NCBI GenBank assembly: GCA_947489325.1 | Contig: CANLDA010000003.1 | Span: 62,001 to 126,000, forward strand | Length of the DNA stretch: 64,000 nt | From: an uncultured Paracoccaceae bacterium | Lineage (GTDB): Bacteria > Pseudomonadota > Alphaproteobacteria > Rhodobacterales > Rhodobacteraceae | Direction of reading: 5' to 3' | Shown: piece after piece, positions 43,719-53,900 of the stretch | Layout of the letters: every line of letters begins with the position of its first letter | Position numbering within the stretch: position 1 is the stretch's first letter | Position numbers and translations under genes: made by a program | The notes under the pieces: model-generated | The model's input: only the letters and a program-made list of their open reading frames with translations | The model's database searches: none | Told to the model about the DNA's origin: nothing

Positions 43719-45082
43719 TGCTGCTCTCCCTCAGGTTTCACCCAGAGTAGCAGGATCAGCGCCACAAGAAAGAGCCCAACCAACGGGGCCACGCCCAACC
43801 GCTGGTTTCCGCTTATGTCTGACACAATCGCAATCAACAAAGGTGCAAGAAATGTAGTCGCTTTGCCCGACAACGCATAAAGGCCAAAGGCCTCTGTCAT
43901 ACGTTCGGGATTGGATTGGCGCACAACCATCGTGCGGCTGGCAGACTGCAACGCCCCCCCTGCCGCACCAATCATGGCCCCCATCAGATAAAACATGATG
44001 TCAGGCACAGCAGACCCATCAGCCAAGGGCACACCAAAGAACGACGTACGCGACAGGCCGACAATCATGATGGCCACAACCAGCAGCACCAAAATACAGC
44101 TTGTAATAACGGGCTTTGGACCAAGCGTTTTGTCCGCATGCCCCCCGATCCAAGCAAAAATTGCCCCAGTCAATGCAGCAACGATACCGAAAATACCGAT
44201 CTGCATAATCCCCCAACCCAACACACCAGCGGCATAAATGCCACCGAAGGTGTACATGCCGTTCAACGCGTCACGGTAAAACATGGATGACATGAGATAA
44301 GCCAACAGACTGCGCCGACTTGGCAAATTCTTTAACGTTCCCCCTAAATCTCGAAGCGCTTGACCGACAGAACTGGATTCGTGATTTGGATCAGGGCGTT
44401 CTTTGACCCACAGGAAAAACGGGATCATGAAAACGACGAACCATATTGCCGTCAGCGGGCCAACCGCCCTCGTGTCCGCTTTGGTTCCCACATCTAGGCC
44501 TAATATGGGATCAATACCCAACATGGTTTTCCCATTTGGCCCGGCCTGCAACAGCAGCAGCATGATGATCAAGGCCAACACGCCTCCGAGATACCCAAAG
44601 GCCCAACCGGTGCCAGAAATTTCGCCTATTTCCTCTTTTGTTCCAAGGCTGGGCAGCATCGCATTGGTAAAGATTGTGGCAAACTCCATGCCGATCAACC
44701 CAATAGCGAAATAGACCAGAACCCAGAAAACATCGAATTGGCCAGGTGCGCTGAACCACAAGGAGAACGCACCAACGGCATACATGATCGAAAACAATTT
44801 TACCCACGGCATCCGCTTGCCTCGGCTGTCGGCAAAAGCTCCAAGAACCGGCGCAAGAAGGGCAATTGTCAACCCCGATACCGTCAGCCCATACCCCCAA
44901 TAGGCCTGCGCCTTCGCTTTGGCCTCATCGACAGCCATGCCATCGCTCATCAGCATATCTGCCACGGTGCTGGCAAAATATGGTCCAAAGATGAATGTCA
45001 AAAGCAAGGTGTTGTATGGCTGACTGGCCCAGTCAAAGAAAAACCAACCCCAGATGCGTTTCTTTGCGGATGTATCTGCCAT
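43691..45082 (-). CDS. MFS transporter, UMF1/Atg22-like
   Basis: A 463-residue inner-membrane protein with about twelve helices. Its beginning (KKRIWGWFFFDWASQPYNTLLLTFIFGPYF) is the hallmark of the UMF1 (vacuole effluxer Atg22-like) family; MSSMFYRDALNGMYTFGGIYAAGVLGW and GAAGGALQSASRTMVVRQSNPERMTEAFGLYALSGKATTFLAP follow. In bacteria the substrate is unknown; amino-acid efflux is suggested by the fungal homologue. The gene leads mepA and the esterase-like lipoprotein gene. Confidence 0.9.
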   Translation of the reverse strand: MADTSAKKRIWGWFFFDWASQPYNTLLLTFIFGPYFASTVADMLMSDGMAVDEAKAKAQAYWGYGLTVSGLTIALLAPVLGAFADSRGKRMPWVKLFSIMYAVGAFSLWFSAPGQFDVFWVLVYFAIGLIGMEFATIFTNAMLPSLGTKEEIGEISGTGWAFGYLGGVLALIIMLLLLQAGPNGKTMLGIDPILGLDVGTKADTRAVGPLTAIWFVVFMIPFFLWVKERPDPNHESSSVGQALRDLGGTLKNLPSRRSLLAYLMSSMFYRDALNGMYTFGGIYAAGVLGWGIMQIGIFGIVAALTGAIFAWIGGHADKTLGPKPVITSCILVLLVVAIMIVGLSRTSFFGVPLADGSAVPDIMFYLMGAMIGAAGGALQSASRTMVVRQSNPERMTEAFGLYALSGKATTFLAPLLIAIVSDISGNQRLGVAPLVGLFLVALILLLWVKPEGEQHWSETSKPI

Positions 45083-45397
45083 GTCTGCCCTCGCGTTTGA
45101 GGGGATTTAGACAGGGTCTGCTTGGGTTAAGCAAGACCTTCCTGCATCGGGAGCACGGGCGACTGACCTCGGCTTTGATTCAGTTTGCCACCCAATCTGG
45201 CACAAGTGGCGCATTTCGATTTGCGATCAACTCTCTTGCCATTCTGATAGACGCGTACATCGGCGGCCTCATGTCAGGGCGATGTTTACCTTTATCCCAC
45301 TAAGGTCAATCATCGCGTCAGGTCAAACTCCCTGCTCCTCTTGCCCTTTGACGTAACCGCGCTTAGGTGTGTGGCAGATTGAAAAAGGATCGCAAAG
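45083..45397. other. Divergent intergenic region
   Basis: About 315 bases between the MFS gene (minus) and yggT (plus). No convincing gene, hairpin or repeat was found. A minus-strand frame around 45130-45260 contains KCATCAR but has no start codon. Confidence 0.5.
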
Positions 45398-45679
45398 ATG
45401 ATGGCAATCTATGGGCCGCTGGCTCTTATTCTGAACGTGGTATTCTTTATCATGCTCATTCACATTATCATGAGCTGGCTGATCAGCTTTCAAGTGCTGA
45501 ACCTGCATCAGCAATTCGTTGCGCAGATGTGGTATGGGCTGAATCGTCTGCTGGAACCAATCTATACACCGATCCGTCGCGTTCTGCCGAATACGCATCC
45601 GCTGGATCTGGCACCGCTGGTGGCGTTTATCATCGTGATCTCACTGCGCGATTATATCCTGCCGACGCTGTTGTTCTGA
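45398..45679 (+). CDS. YggT family membrane protein
   Basis: A 93-residue protein with two main membrane helices: LILNVVFFIMLIHIIMSWLISF near the N-terminus and DLAPLVAFIIVISLRDYILPTL at the C-terminus. Between them is the family segment NRLLEPIYTPIRRVLPNTHPLDLAPL. YggT proteins are implicated in envelope or division functions and in cation homeostasis, but the exact role is unsettled. ATG 45398 or 45401 may start it; GGAT lies about 9 bases upstream. Confidence 0.92.
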   Translation: MMAIYGPLALILNVVFFIMLIHIIMSWLISFQVLNLHQQFVAQMWYGLNRLLEPIYTPIRRVLPNTHPLDLAPLVAFIIVISLRDYILPTLLF

Positions 45680-45755
45680 TCCTCCCCCTTGCCCCCTGAT
45701 TCCGGTTGTGGGAAAGTCTCTGCAAGAGCAGTAACACAAACGAACAGGGTATTTC

Positions 45756-47801
45756 ATGGCCGCCGCCACGTTGTTGCGTGATGTCTTTGGGTTTGATGCA
45801 TATCGCCCCGGACAAGAGGATATCGTTGACGCGGTCACCCGTGGGGAAAACGTGTTGGCAATCATGCCAACCGGGGGCGGAAAATCCCTGTGTTTTCAAT
45901 TGCCCGCACTGGTGCGTGATGGCGTAACTGTCGTGATTTCCCCGCTGATTGCCCTGATGCGCGATCAGGTCCGCGCCCTACGCGAAGCGGGGGTTGAAGC
46001 CGGCGCGCTGACCTCCGGCAACACCGATGAAGAAACCGCGATGGTTTGGGATGCGCTGGACGCAGGGCGGCTCAAACTATTGTATATCGCGCCGGAACGG
46101 CTCGCATCCGGGGCCGCACTGGGAATGCTGCGGCGGATCGGCGTCAGTCTGATTGCTGTGGATGAAGCCCACTGCGTGAGCCAGTGGGGCCATGATTTCC
46201 GCCCGGATTACCTGCGCATTGGTGAGTTGCGCCGGGCGTTGAATGTGCCGCTGGCTGCCTTTACTGCCACCGCCGATGCCGAAACCCGCGAAGAGATCGT
46301 GCAGCGCCTGTTCGATGGTGAGGCCCCACAATCCTTTTTACATGGGTTTGATCGCCCCAACATTCACCTGGCCTTTGCCGCCAAAGATCAACCTCGCCGT
46401 CAAATCCTGACCTTTGCTGCCGCCCGTAAAGGGCAGTCCGGCATTGTCTATTGCGGCACGCGGTCAAAAACCGAACAGCTTGCCGCAGCTTTACGTGAAG
46501 CGGGGCATTTGGCATTGCATTATCATGGCGGCATGGATCCCGAAGACCGGCGCATTACCGAAGCCCGGTTCCAGCGCGAGGATGGTCTGATCGTAGTGGC
46601 CACGGTTGCCTTTGGCATGGGGATCGACAAGCCTGATATTCGCTGGGTTGCCCATGCTGACCTGCCCAAATCCATTGAATCCTATTATCAGGAAATTGGT
46701 CGCGCAGGGCGCGATGGTGCCCCGGCAGAAACGCTCACATTGTTTGGCGCTGATGATATCCGCCTGCGCCGCAGCCAGATTGACGAAGGCCTTGCCCCAC
46801 CCGAACGCCGCGCAGCAGATCATACGCGACTGAATGCACTACTGGGATTGGCCGAGGCCCTGAGGTGCCGTCGTGCCACCTTGTTAGGGTATTTCGGCGA
46901 GTCTGAAGTAACCTGCGAAAACTGCGATTTATGCGACACCCCTGCCGATGTGTTTGACGGAACCGAAGGCGTACGCAAGGCGCTTTCGGCCATTCTGCGC
47001 ACCGAAGAATGGTTTGGCGCAGGTCATCTGATCGACATTTTACTTGGAAACGAAACCGACCGCATTCGCCAACGCGGACATGACAGCCTGCCCACCTATG
47101 GCGTAGGTAAGGAATATTCCAAACGTCAATGGCAGGCCGTCTTTCGCCAGATGATGGGCCACGACCTGATACGCCCAGACCCGGAACGTCATGGTGCGCT
47201 ACGCATGACGGATGCGGCCATTCCAATCCTTAAGGGGTTGGCAAACATTTCCCTGCGCCGGGACACCATCAAGCAAGCCGCCGAACGTCGCCCCAAGGTA
47301 AAGGCCTTGGTCAACGAAGAAGATGCACCCCTGTTGTCGGCATTAAAGGCAAAACGGCGCGCCTTGGCTGAGGCGGCAAAAGTGCCTGCCTATATCATCT
47401 TCAACGATCGAACCTTGATTGAAATGGCCGAAAATCGCCCCAAAACCTTGGATGAATTAGCCCATATCGGCGGAGTAGGCGCCAAAAAGCTTGCCAACTT
47501 TGGCGATGCGTTTCTTGAGGTGATCACCGGAGCCCTAAAAGAGATGCATCCCACGCGCCGCAAAATGGCTGGACGTGAGGCTGGTGAAGTTTTTGACCGC
47601 TTGCAAAGCGTTCAGATGGAATTGTCGCGAGGCGCTGACGGCACTGGAAAGTTCCTGAGCTGTAACCACACCACATTGCGCCACCTTGCCGAACGCCGCC
47701 CTGACACGCTTGATGCCATGGCACGGCTGCCCGGCATGGGAGAACACAAAATCGAGAGATTTGGCCCCGCCTTTCTGGACGTCTTGCACGAGGCAGACTA
47801 G
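45756..47801 (+). CDS. recQ: ATP-dependent DNA helicase RecQ
   Basis: A 681-residue 3'-5' helicase. SF2 motifs: Walker A MPTGGGKS (K43), DEAHCVSQWGHDFRPDY (136-152), FTATADAETR and IGRAGRDG. The RQC zinc site follows (CENCDLC), then a winged helix (LPTYGVGKEYSKRQWQAVFRQ). Two HRDC domains close the protein (about 515-590 and 605-681), one more than in E. coli RecQ. It starts 76 bases after yggT. Confidence 0.96.
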   Translation: MAAATLLRDVFGFDAYRPGQEDIVDAVTRGENVLAIMPTGGGKSLCFQLPALVRDGVTVVISPLIALMRDQVRALREAGVEAGALTSGNTDEETAMVWDALDAGRLKLLYIAPERLASGAALGMLRRIGVSLIAVDEAHCVSQWGHDFRPDYLRIGELRRALNVPLAAFTATADAETREEIVQRLFDGEAPQSFLHGFDRPNIHLAFAAKDQPRRQILTFAAARKGQSGIVYCGTRSKTEQLAAALREAGHLALHYHGGMDPEDRRITEARFQREDGLIVVATVAFGMGIDKPDIRWVAHADLPKSIESYYQEIGRAGRDGAPAETLTLFGADDIRLRRSQIDEGLAPPERRAADHTRLNALLGLAEALRCRRATLLGYFGESEVTCENCDLCDTPADVFDGTEGVRKALSAILRTEEWFGAGHLIDILLGNETDRIRQRGHDSLPTYGVGKEYSKRQWQAVFRQMMGHDLIRPDPERHGALRMTDAAIPILKGLANISLRRDTIKQAAERRPKVKALVNEEDAPLLSALKAKRRALAEAAKVPAYIIFNDRTLIEMAENRPKTLDELAHIGGVGAKKLANFGDAFLEVITGALKEMHPTRRKMAGREAGEVFDRLQSVQMELSRGADGTGKFLSCNHTTLRHLAERRPDTLDAMARLPGMGEHKIERFGPAFLDVLHEAD

Positions 47802-47831
47802 ATCATAGAGAACGCCGCAAAAGGAAATGCC

Positions 47832-48605
47832 ATGCTTGTTGTTGTTTCGCCTGCCAAACGTTTGGATTGGGACCCTATTGAAGGGGATATCACACAGCCT
47901 GATTTGCAGGATGAGGCCATCAAACTGGTCAAAACCGCACGCAACCTGACGCTGGGCGATTTGCAAAAGTTGATGGCACTCAGCCCGGATTTGGCAAAAC
48001 TAAACCGGGACCGGTTCAAAACATTTGAAGAAGCACCCGATGCATTTGCAACCCGTCCTGCTGTGCATGCATTTGCTGGGGACACCTATGTTGGGCTTGA
48101 GGCAAAATCGCTGGAACCTGATGAGATGGCGTTTGCGCAGGACCACTTGCGCATTCTGTCAGGTCTTTATGGTCTTTTGCGTCCGATGGATGCGATCCAA
48201 CCCTATCGTTTGGAAATGGGCAGTCGCTTGAAAACCCGACGCGGCAAAAACCTGTATGAATTCTGGGGCGACACAATTTCCAAGAAACTGAACGCTCAGG
48301 CCAAAGAAGTCGGTAGCGAGGTGTTGATCAACTGCGCCAGCCAGGAATATTTCGGGGCAGTTGACCCCAAGTCTCTGAAATTACGAGTGATCACACCTGT
48401 GTTTATGGAACTAAAAAACGGTCAGGCCAAGATCGTCAGTTTCTTTGCTAAAAAGGCACGCGGATCCATGGCGCGGTTTGTCATCCAACGACGCCTGAGC
48501 GATCCCGAAGGCATCAAGGATTTTGATCTTGGTGGGTATGCCTTCCGCCCTGACATGTCCGAAGGCGATCGTTGGGTTTTCTTGCGCGACTATCCAGAAA
48601 AATAG
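47832..48605 (+). CDS. yaaA: Peroxide stress protein YaaA
   Basis: A 257-residue DUF328/UPF0246 protein: MLVVVSPAKRLDWDP at the start, LYGLLRPMDAIQPYRLEMGSRL, LINCASQEYFGAV and the C-terminal KFFAK-like ARGSMARFVIQRRL. In E. coli YaaA lowers free iron and DNA damage during hydrogen-peroxide stress. It follows recQ by 30 bases and ends one base before convergent hybrid-kinase gene. Confidence 0.95.
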   Translation: MLVVVSPAKRLDWDPIEGDITQPDLQDEAIKLVKTARNLTLGDLQKLMALSPDLAKLNRDRFKTFEEAPDAFATRPAVHAFAGDTYVGLEAKSLEPDEMAFAQDHLRILSGLYGLLRPMDAIQPYRLEMGSRLKTRRGKNLYEFWGDTISKKLNAQAKEVGSEVLINCASQEYFGAVDPKSLKLRVITPVFMELKNGQAKIVSFFAKKARGSMARFVIQRRLSDPEGIKDFDLGGYAFRPDMSEGDRWVFLRDYPEK

Positions 48606-48606
48606 A

Positions 48607-50811
48607 TCACGATCCAGTTTGACCCAACTCTTCTGGCATCGGGTCAAGAACATCAGCCGGACAATGATCGACAATCATGCCAAAAATCTCTGCCTTACGC
48701 AGCGGTTTTGTTAGATAATGGTCCAACCCGGCAGATAATATCCCTTCACGATCTCCCTCGACGGCATGCGCGGTCAGGGCAACAATGGGCACATATTGCC
48801 CTTCATGTTGCAGTTTACGAATTTGGTGCGTGGCCTCTTTGCCATCCATCTTAGGCATGGAAATGTCCATGAAAATCAAGTCAGGGGCAAATTCTTGAAA
48901 GGCCTCCACCGCCTCAATCCCATTGTTGGCGAATTGAAGTTCGATGTTCAGTGGCTTGACCAGTTTTCCAAACACAAGCTGATTTGTTTTGTTATCTTCT
49001 GCCGCCAACACCCGCATCTGGCGCACTTCCTGCTGAGGTTCCGGAGGCATCTCTTCTTCAACGTATGTTGACTCAACCACCTCTGTCTTTGGTGTTTTAG
49101 ACATAGCCGAGGTGATTTTAGCAAATAGATCGGCGCGCGACGCAGGTTTCTTGATCACCTCTTGAACACACCCAAAGGCAGGATCGTTCATTGCGGCCCC
49201 CGGATTGTCGGATAACACAACAATCGGGGCTTTTATCTGCGCATTTCGGGCAGCTTCGGCAAATTCCATACCATCCATTTCCGGCATATTGTGAACCGTC
49301 AAAATGACATCCGCTTGTGATGCGACCACAAGCGCATCTTTGCCAGAAGTGCAGGTAATGACCTCTGCACCAACCTGTGTCAGTTGTTTCATCAGAATGT
49401 CGCTGCATTCGACCAAATCGTTAACGACCAACACTTTACGTATATCTTTAGGCCAGTTTGGCAGGCTTTGATTTTCACCAAGGGGCAAGGTGATCTGGAA
49501 GCCAAAGCAAGACCCAACACCTTCTTCGGATTCGGCCCAGATTTCCCCGTTCATCAATCTGATCAGGCGTTGTGAAATGGCCAGGCCAAGACCTGTTCCC
49601 TCAAATTCTCGATTGCGATCATCGTCAACCTGATTGAATTCCCCAAAGATATGTTCGACCTTATTTTCAGGGATGCCGATCCCAGTGTCATGTATGGTGA
49701 TGTGCAGGCTACATTCGCCCGTTTCTGAATCTGGAATCCCGACCACACGCACCATCACGTGACCTTCGGCGGTGAATTTGACCGCATTACCTAGCAGGTT
49801 GGTTATGACTTGGCGAATGCGCCCCGGATCACCAACAAAACTGGTTGGCAAGAACAGATCATAATCCACCAACATCGACACGCCTTTTTCATGCGCAGTG
49901 GGTTGCAACAGGGTAACGACCTCATGAATGCTACGTTCCAGATCAAATGTATCCGGATGCAACACCAATTTATCCGCCTCGATCTTGGAATAATCCAGGA
50001 CGTCATTGATGATGACCAGCAGCGCCTCGCCAGAATTTTTGATAGTGTTCACATAAAGATTTTGTTCTTCATCCAGCATGGTATCCACCAGCAAATCCGC
50101 CATGCCCACGACACCATTCATTGGTGTTCTGATTTCATGACTCATATTCGCGAGGAACGACGATTTCGCACGGTTCGCGGCTTCGGCTTTTTCTTGGGCT
50201 GATTTTAACTCTTCTTCGTATCGGATGGTTTCGGTGATGTTTAAGACAAGGCTAACCACATCCCCGGCATGACCACGTTGATCAATCACCTTAAGATATT
50301 CATTGTTCCACAATTGCAATACCAAGGGGTCCGGCGACAGCGAATGCCACCGATCCAACATCTTCGCGCGCCAGTCCGCCGGGGGCATATCCCCAATGTT
50401 TATCGTTCCCTCTTCGGTCAAAATCTGCAACATCCGCGCATAGCTTATGCCCGGTTGCATTTCTTCCAACCCGTCAAAAACACTTAAATAAGAAGGGTTG
50501 GCGGCGATCAAGCAACCGTCGGAGTCAAAAAATGCAAACCCATCCTGAATAGTTTCCAAAGACAACCACAAACGCCGCTCTGCCAGCTCGACTTTTTCAT
50601 TCGCATGTTCCAGATCGGATTTGACGCGCTGATTTTCAGACCGAACCGTTTCAACCTCTGCCCGGGTTTCCACAATGGCATGGGACAGCTTGCGCGCATG
50701 GCGCCCTAATTTGCGATTGGCCGCCTGCAGCTCTGCCTGTTTTAATTCCAGCAACCGTTCTGCGGCCAATCTGGCGCGTCGTTCTTCTGCCAATTTATGT
50801 GCAAGCGTCAT
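48607..50811 (-). CDS. Hybrid sensor histidine kinase with one degenerate and one intact receiver domain
   Basis: A 734-residue soluble kinase without membrane spans. Domains: N-terminal coiled coil (1-85), PAS (about 85-195), HisKA with H225 (FLANMSHEIRTPMNG), HATPase (330-445: N-box NLLGNAVKF, G1 DTGIGIP, G2 GTGLGLAI), receiver 1 (458-570) and receiver 2 (598-715). Receiver 2 has D649 and K702. Receiver 1 has V506 where the phospho-acceptor Asp should be and N-D in the acidic pocket, so it should not be phosphorylated. It resembles the BarA/ArcB type but is cytoplasmic. No partner regulator is adjacent. Confidence 0.93.
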   Translation of the reverse strand: MTLAHKLAEERRARLAAERLLELKQAELQAANRKLGRHARKLSHAIVETRAEVETVRSENQRVKSDLEHANEKVELAERRLWLSLETIQDGFAFFDSDGCLIAANPSYLSVFDGLEEMQPGISYARMLQILTEEGTINIGDMPPADWRAKMLDRWHSLSPDPLVLQLWNNEYLKVIDQRGHAGDVVSLVLNITETIRYEEELKSAQEKAEAANRAKSSFLANMSHEIRTPMNGVVGMADLLVDTMLDEEQNLYVNTIKNSGEALLVIINDVLDYSKIEADKLVLHPDTFDLERSIHEVVTLLQPTAHEKGVSMLVDYDLFLPTSFVGDPGRIRQVITNLLGNAVKFTAEGHVMVRVVGIPDSETGECSLHITIHDTGIGIPENKVEHIFGEFNQVDDDRNREFEGTGLGLAISQRLIRLMNGEIWAESEEGVGSCFGFQITLPLGENQSLPNWPKDIRKVLVVNDLVECSDILMKQLTQVGAEVITCTSGKDALVVASQADVILTVHNMPEMDGMEFAEAARNAQIKAPIVVLSDNPGAAMNDPAFGCVQEVIKKPASRADLFAKITSAMSKTPKTEVVESTYVEEEMPPEPQQEVRQMRVLAAEDNKTNQLVFGKLVKPLNIELQFANNGIEAVEAFQEFAPDLIFMDISMPKMDGKEATHQIRKLQHEGQYVPIVALTAHAVEGDREGILSAGLDHYLTKPLRKAEIFGMIVDHCPADVLDPMPEELGQTGS

Positions 50812-50967
50812 AAACCATCCCCCGAGGCGACTCTTTCATAATTGGATCAATGTGACCCATCAGTGTGAAAAACTGTTTAATTGCCGCTTTTTCGCTTTTT
50901 GTGGGGAATCGTTGCCAGCCTTCCGCTGGTCGTGGCACCATGGTTTCAATTGCGGGAGGTATTATTC

Positions 50968-53900
50968 ATGCGTGTATTATTAAGTGCCATCATTTGCGTC
51001 ATGACGATGTGCTCAGCGGCCTTTGCTCAAGACAACATCGTGCTCGATAAACGCGTGGTCGTGACACGGGACGTCGATTTTTATGGCTCGGATTTGCAAA
51101 ACCTGTTCGATACCACATATGAAGCCTGTCGAAATGCCTGCCTCAGCAACAATTCTTGTCAGGCATTTACCTTTAACTCTCGATCAAATGCCTGTTTCCC
51201 CAAAAGCGATGTCACCGAACGTCAACCCTATGAAGGAGCAGTGTCCGCAGAGGTTTACCCAACCGATCCGCAAGTTCTGGCAAACGCAGCAGCGCGCTTG
51301 AATGACATTGGGTTTGTCGGCTCTTCCAGCCTGTCCCAAGCACGTGATCAGGCAATGGATATCGGATGGATTCACGCCCCCGGTCCTTGGAATGTGGCCG
51401 ACATGATTGATGCTGCCCAAGACCGTCGTGCCCAAAGTGACATTGAAAGTGCGATGCGCTGGACGGGCGGGGCGATCGGCAAAGCGGATACCAGCGACCT
51501 TTGGGTCGAATATGCACGTCTCAATTCTGACCTGTCGAAATCGGCATCATCCAACAAAAGCAAATATCGCAACCGTGTTCTAAGTGCTGCGATCAACGGA
51601 TATTTGCGTGCGCAACGGCCTGCTGAACAGGTTAACGCCTTGGTCGTCATGGCCCAAGCGTTAGAAGATCGTGGACGCGGGCGTGATATGATTTCCGCGC
51701 TGCGTCTGGCGGAAAACCTGCAACCGCGTGATGATGTGGCCGCGATGCTGGACAAGGCTATCGGCAAATACGGCTTTCGTATCACCGAGCACCGAGTGGA
51801 CAACAATGCCGCCGCCCCACGCATCTGTGCCGAATTTTCAGAAGGCCTGATCAAGGCTGGACAGGATTACGCCCCATTTGTCAAAGTGCCAAACCAGCAA
51901 CTCGCAGTTGAAGCCGAAGGCCGTCAGATTTGCCTGAGTGGGGTTGAGCACGGCAAGCGATATACCGTCACCTTCCGAGAAGGCCTGCCCGCCAACAGTG
52001 GCGAGCGCCTGATCCGTGACGTTCAACTGTCGCTCTATATCCGTGACCGCGATCCTGCAGTGCGTTTTCCCGGACGTGCCTTTGTCTTGCCCCGCAGCGA
52101 TACGGCCGGACTACCCATTGAAACCATCAATTTGAATGTTGTTGACCTTGAATTGCTGCGCGTCAGTGATCGCAATATCCTGCGCACCATTCAAGACAGC
52201 AGTTTTGGCAATCCTTTGTCCTATTACCAAATCGACGACTTTCGTCGTGATGTGGCAGAGGTGGTCTGGACTGGAACTGGCGATGTTCAGAATACGCTGA
52301 ACCGCGACATGACCACACGACTACCGATGGGAGAAGCCATTAGCGATCTAAAACCCGGCGTTTATGCGCTGGTTGCATCGGTGCCCGGCTCTGATATCTA
52401 TGATGAACGCAACGCAACGCAGTGGTTTGTCTTGTCTGATATTGGCATCACAACCTTGTCCGGCACCGATGGATTACATGTGTTTGCGCGTGGATTGGGT
52501 AATACCACAGCTTTGACTGACTTGAAGGTCACACTGCTCTCTCGCTCTAATCGTGTTCTGGGAACGGCCCAGACCGACAGCGATGGACAGGCACATTTTG
52601 CACCCGGGTTGACCCGTGGCACAGGCGGGGCCGCACCTGCGCTGGTTCTATTGGAAGGTGGCGATGACTTTGCATTTTTGCCGCTTACTGATCCGGCATT
52701 TGATCTGTCTGACCGGGGCGTCGAAGGCCGGCCGCCTGCCCCGCAAGTTGATGTGTTCCTGACCACCGACAGAGGGGCCTATCGTGCTGGTGAAACCGTT
52801 TATGCCACCGCCTTGGCGCGGGGACCTCTGGCTGATGCGATTTCAGGCCTGCCTCTAACCGCGATCCTAACCCGCCCGGATGGTGTGGAATATGCGCGCC
52901 ATGCATCGCTGAATGATAAGGCAGGCGGACATGTATTTACCTTACCTATTGGCAGCACCGCCCCGCGCGGGCGCTGGACCTTAGCGCTAAAATCCGATCT
53001 AGAGGCCGCACCTCTGGCCGTAGCGAAGTTTCTGGTCGAGGATTTTTTGCCAGAACGCATCGATTTTGACACCGTAATAAAGGCGCAAATTGTACGCGCT
53101 AGCGACCGCCCAAACATGACTGTAGACGCCCGTTATTTGTTTGGCGCACCCGGTGCAGATCTCCCGATTGAGGGCGAAGTCACGCTGCTTGCGCGCAGTG
53201 AGATCAAGGGCTTTACCGGGTATAAATTTGGCCGTCACGACGAAGGGTTTCGCCCCCGGACCAGTTATTTCGGCGACGCGCGCACGAATGCGCAAGGACT
53301 TGCCACAGTCTCCCTAGAGTTACCAAATGTAGAAGCAAACGGCCGCCCGTTAGAGGCCTTTATCCGCACACGCGTGTCAGAAGGATCTGGCCGTCCGGTT
53401 GAGCGCACACTGACCCACCCGATCACCGCAGATGGCCCTATGATCGGTATCCGCCCAGAATTCGATGATGTTCTGGCCGAAGGCAGTACTGCCGCGTTTC
53501 GTCTGATTGCTTTGAACGACACGCTGCAACCCACCAATATGTCAGTGAAATGGACGGTGAATCGCGTCAAAACCCGGTATCAATGGTATCAATTATACGG
53601 TGACTGGAACTGGGAGCCGATCACAACACGCGAACGCGTGGCGACGGGCACAGCCACACTTGGCACAGACCCCACCGACATTTCCACCCCGGTGGAATGG
53701 GGGGAATATGAGGTTGTGGTAGAGCGGCTGGACGGGGGTTATGTCGCCAGTTCCATGTCATTTTATGCAGGTTGGTACGCGCCTGCTGATGTCAGCAAAA
53801 CCCCGGATACACTCGAGCTGTCGCTTGATCAGTCACAATACCATGAAGGCGACACAGCAATGTTGCGCATTGTGCCCCGATACGCGGGCACCGCGATGAT

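Noticed and set aside
45130-45260. Minus-strand frame containing a CxxC pair (KCATCAR) upstream of the MFS gene
   Set aside because: No start codon in frame after the preceding stop; too short and not clearly coding.
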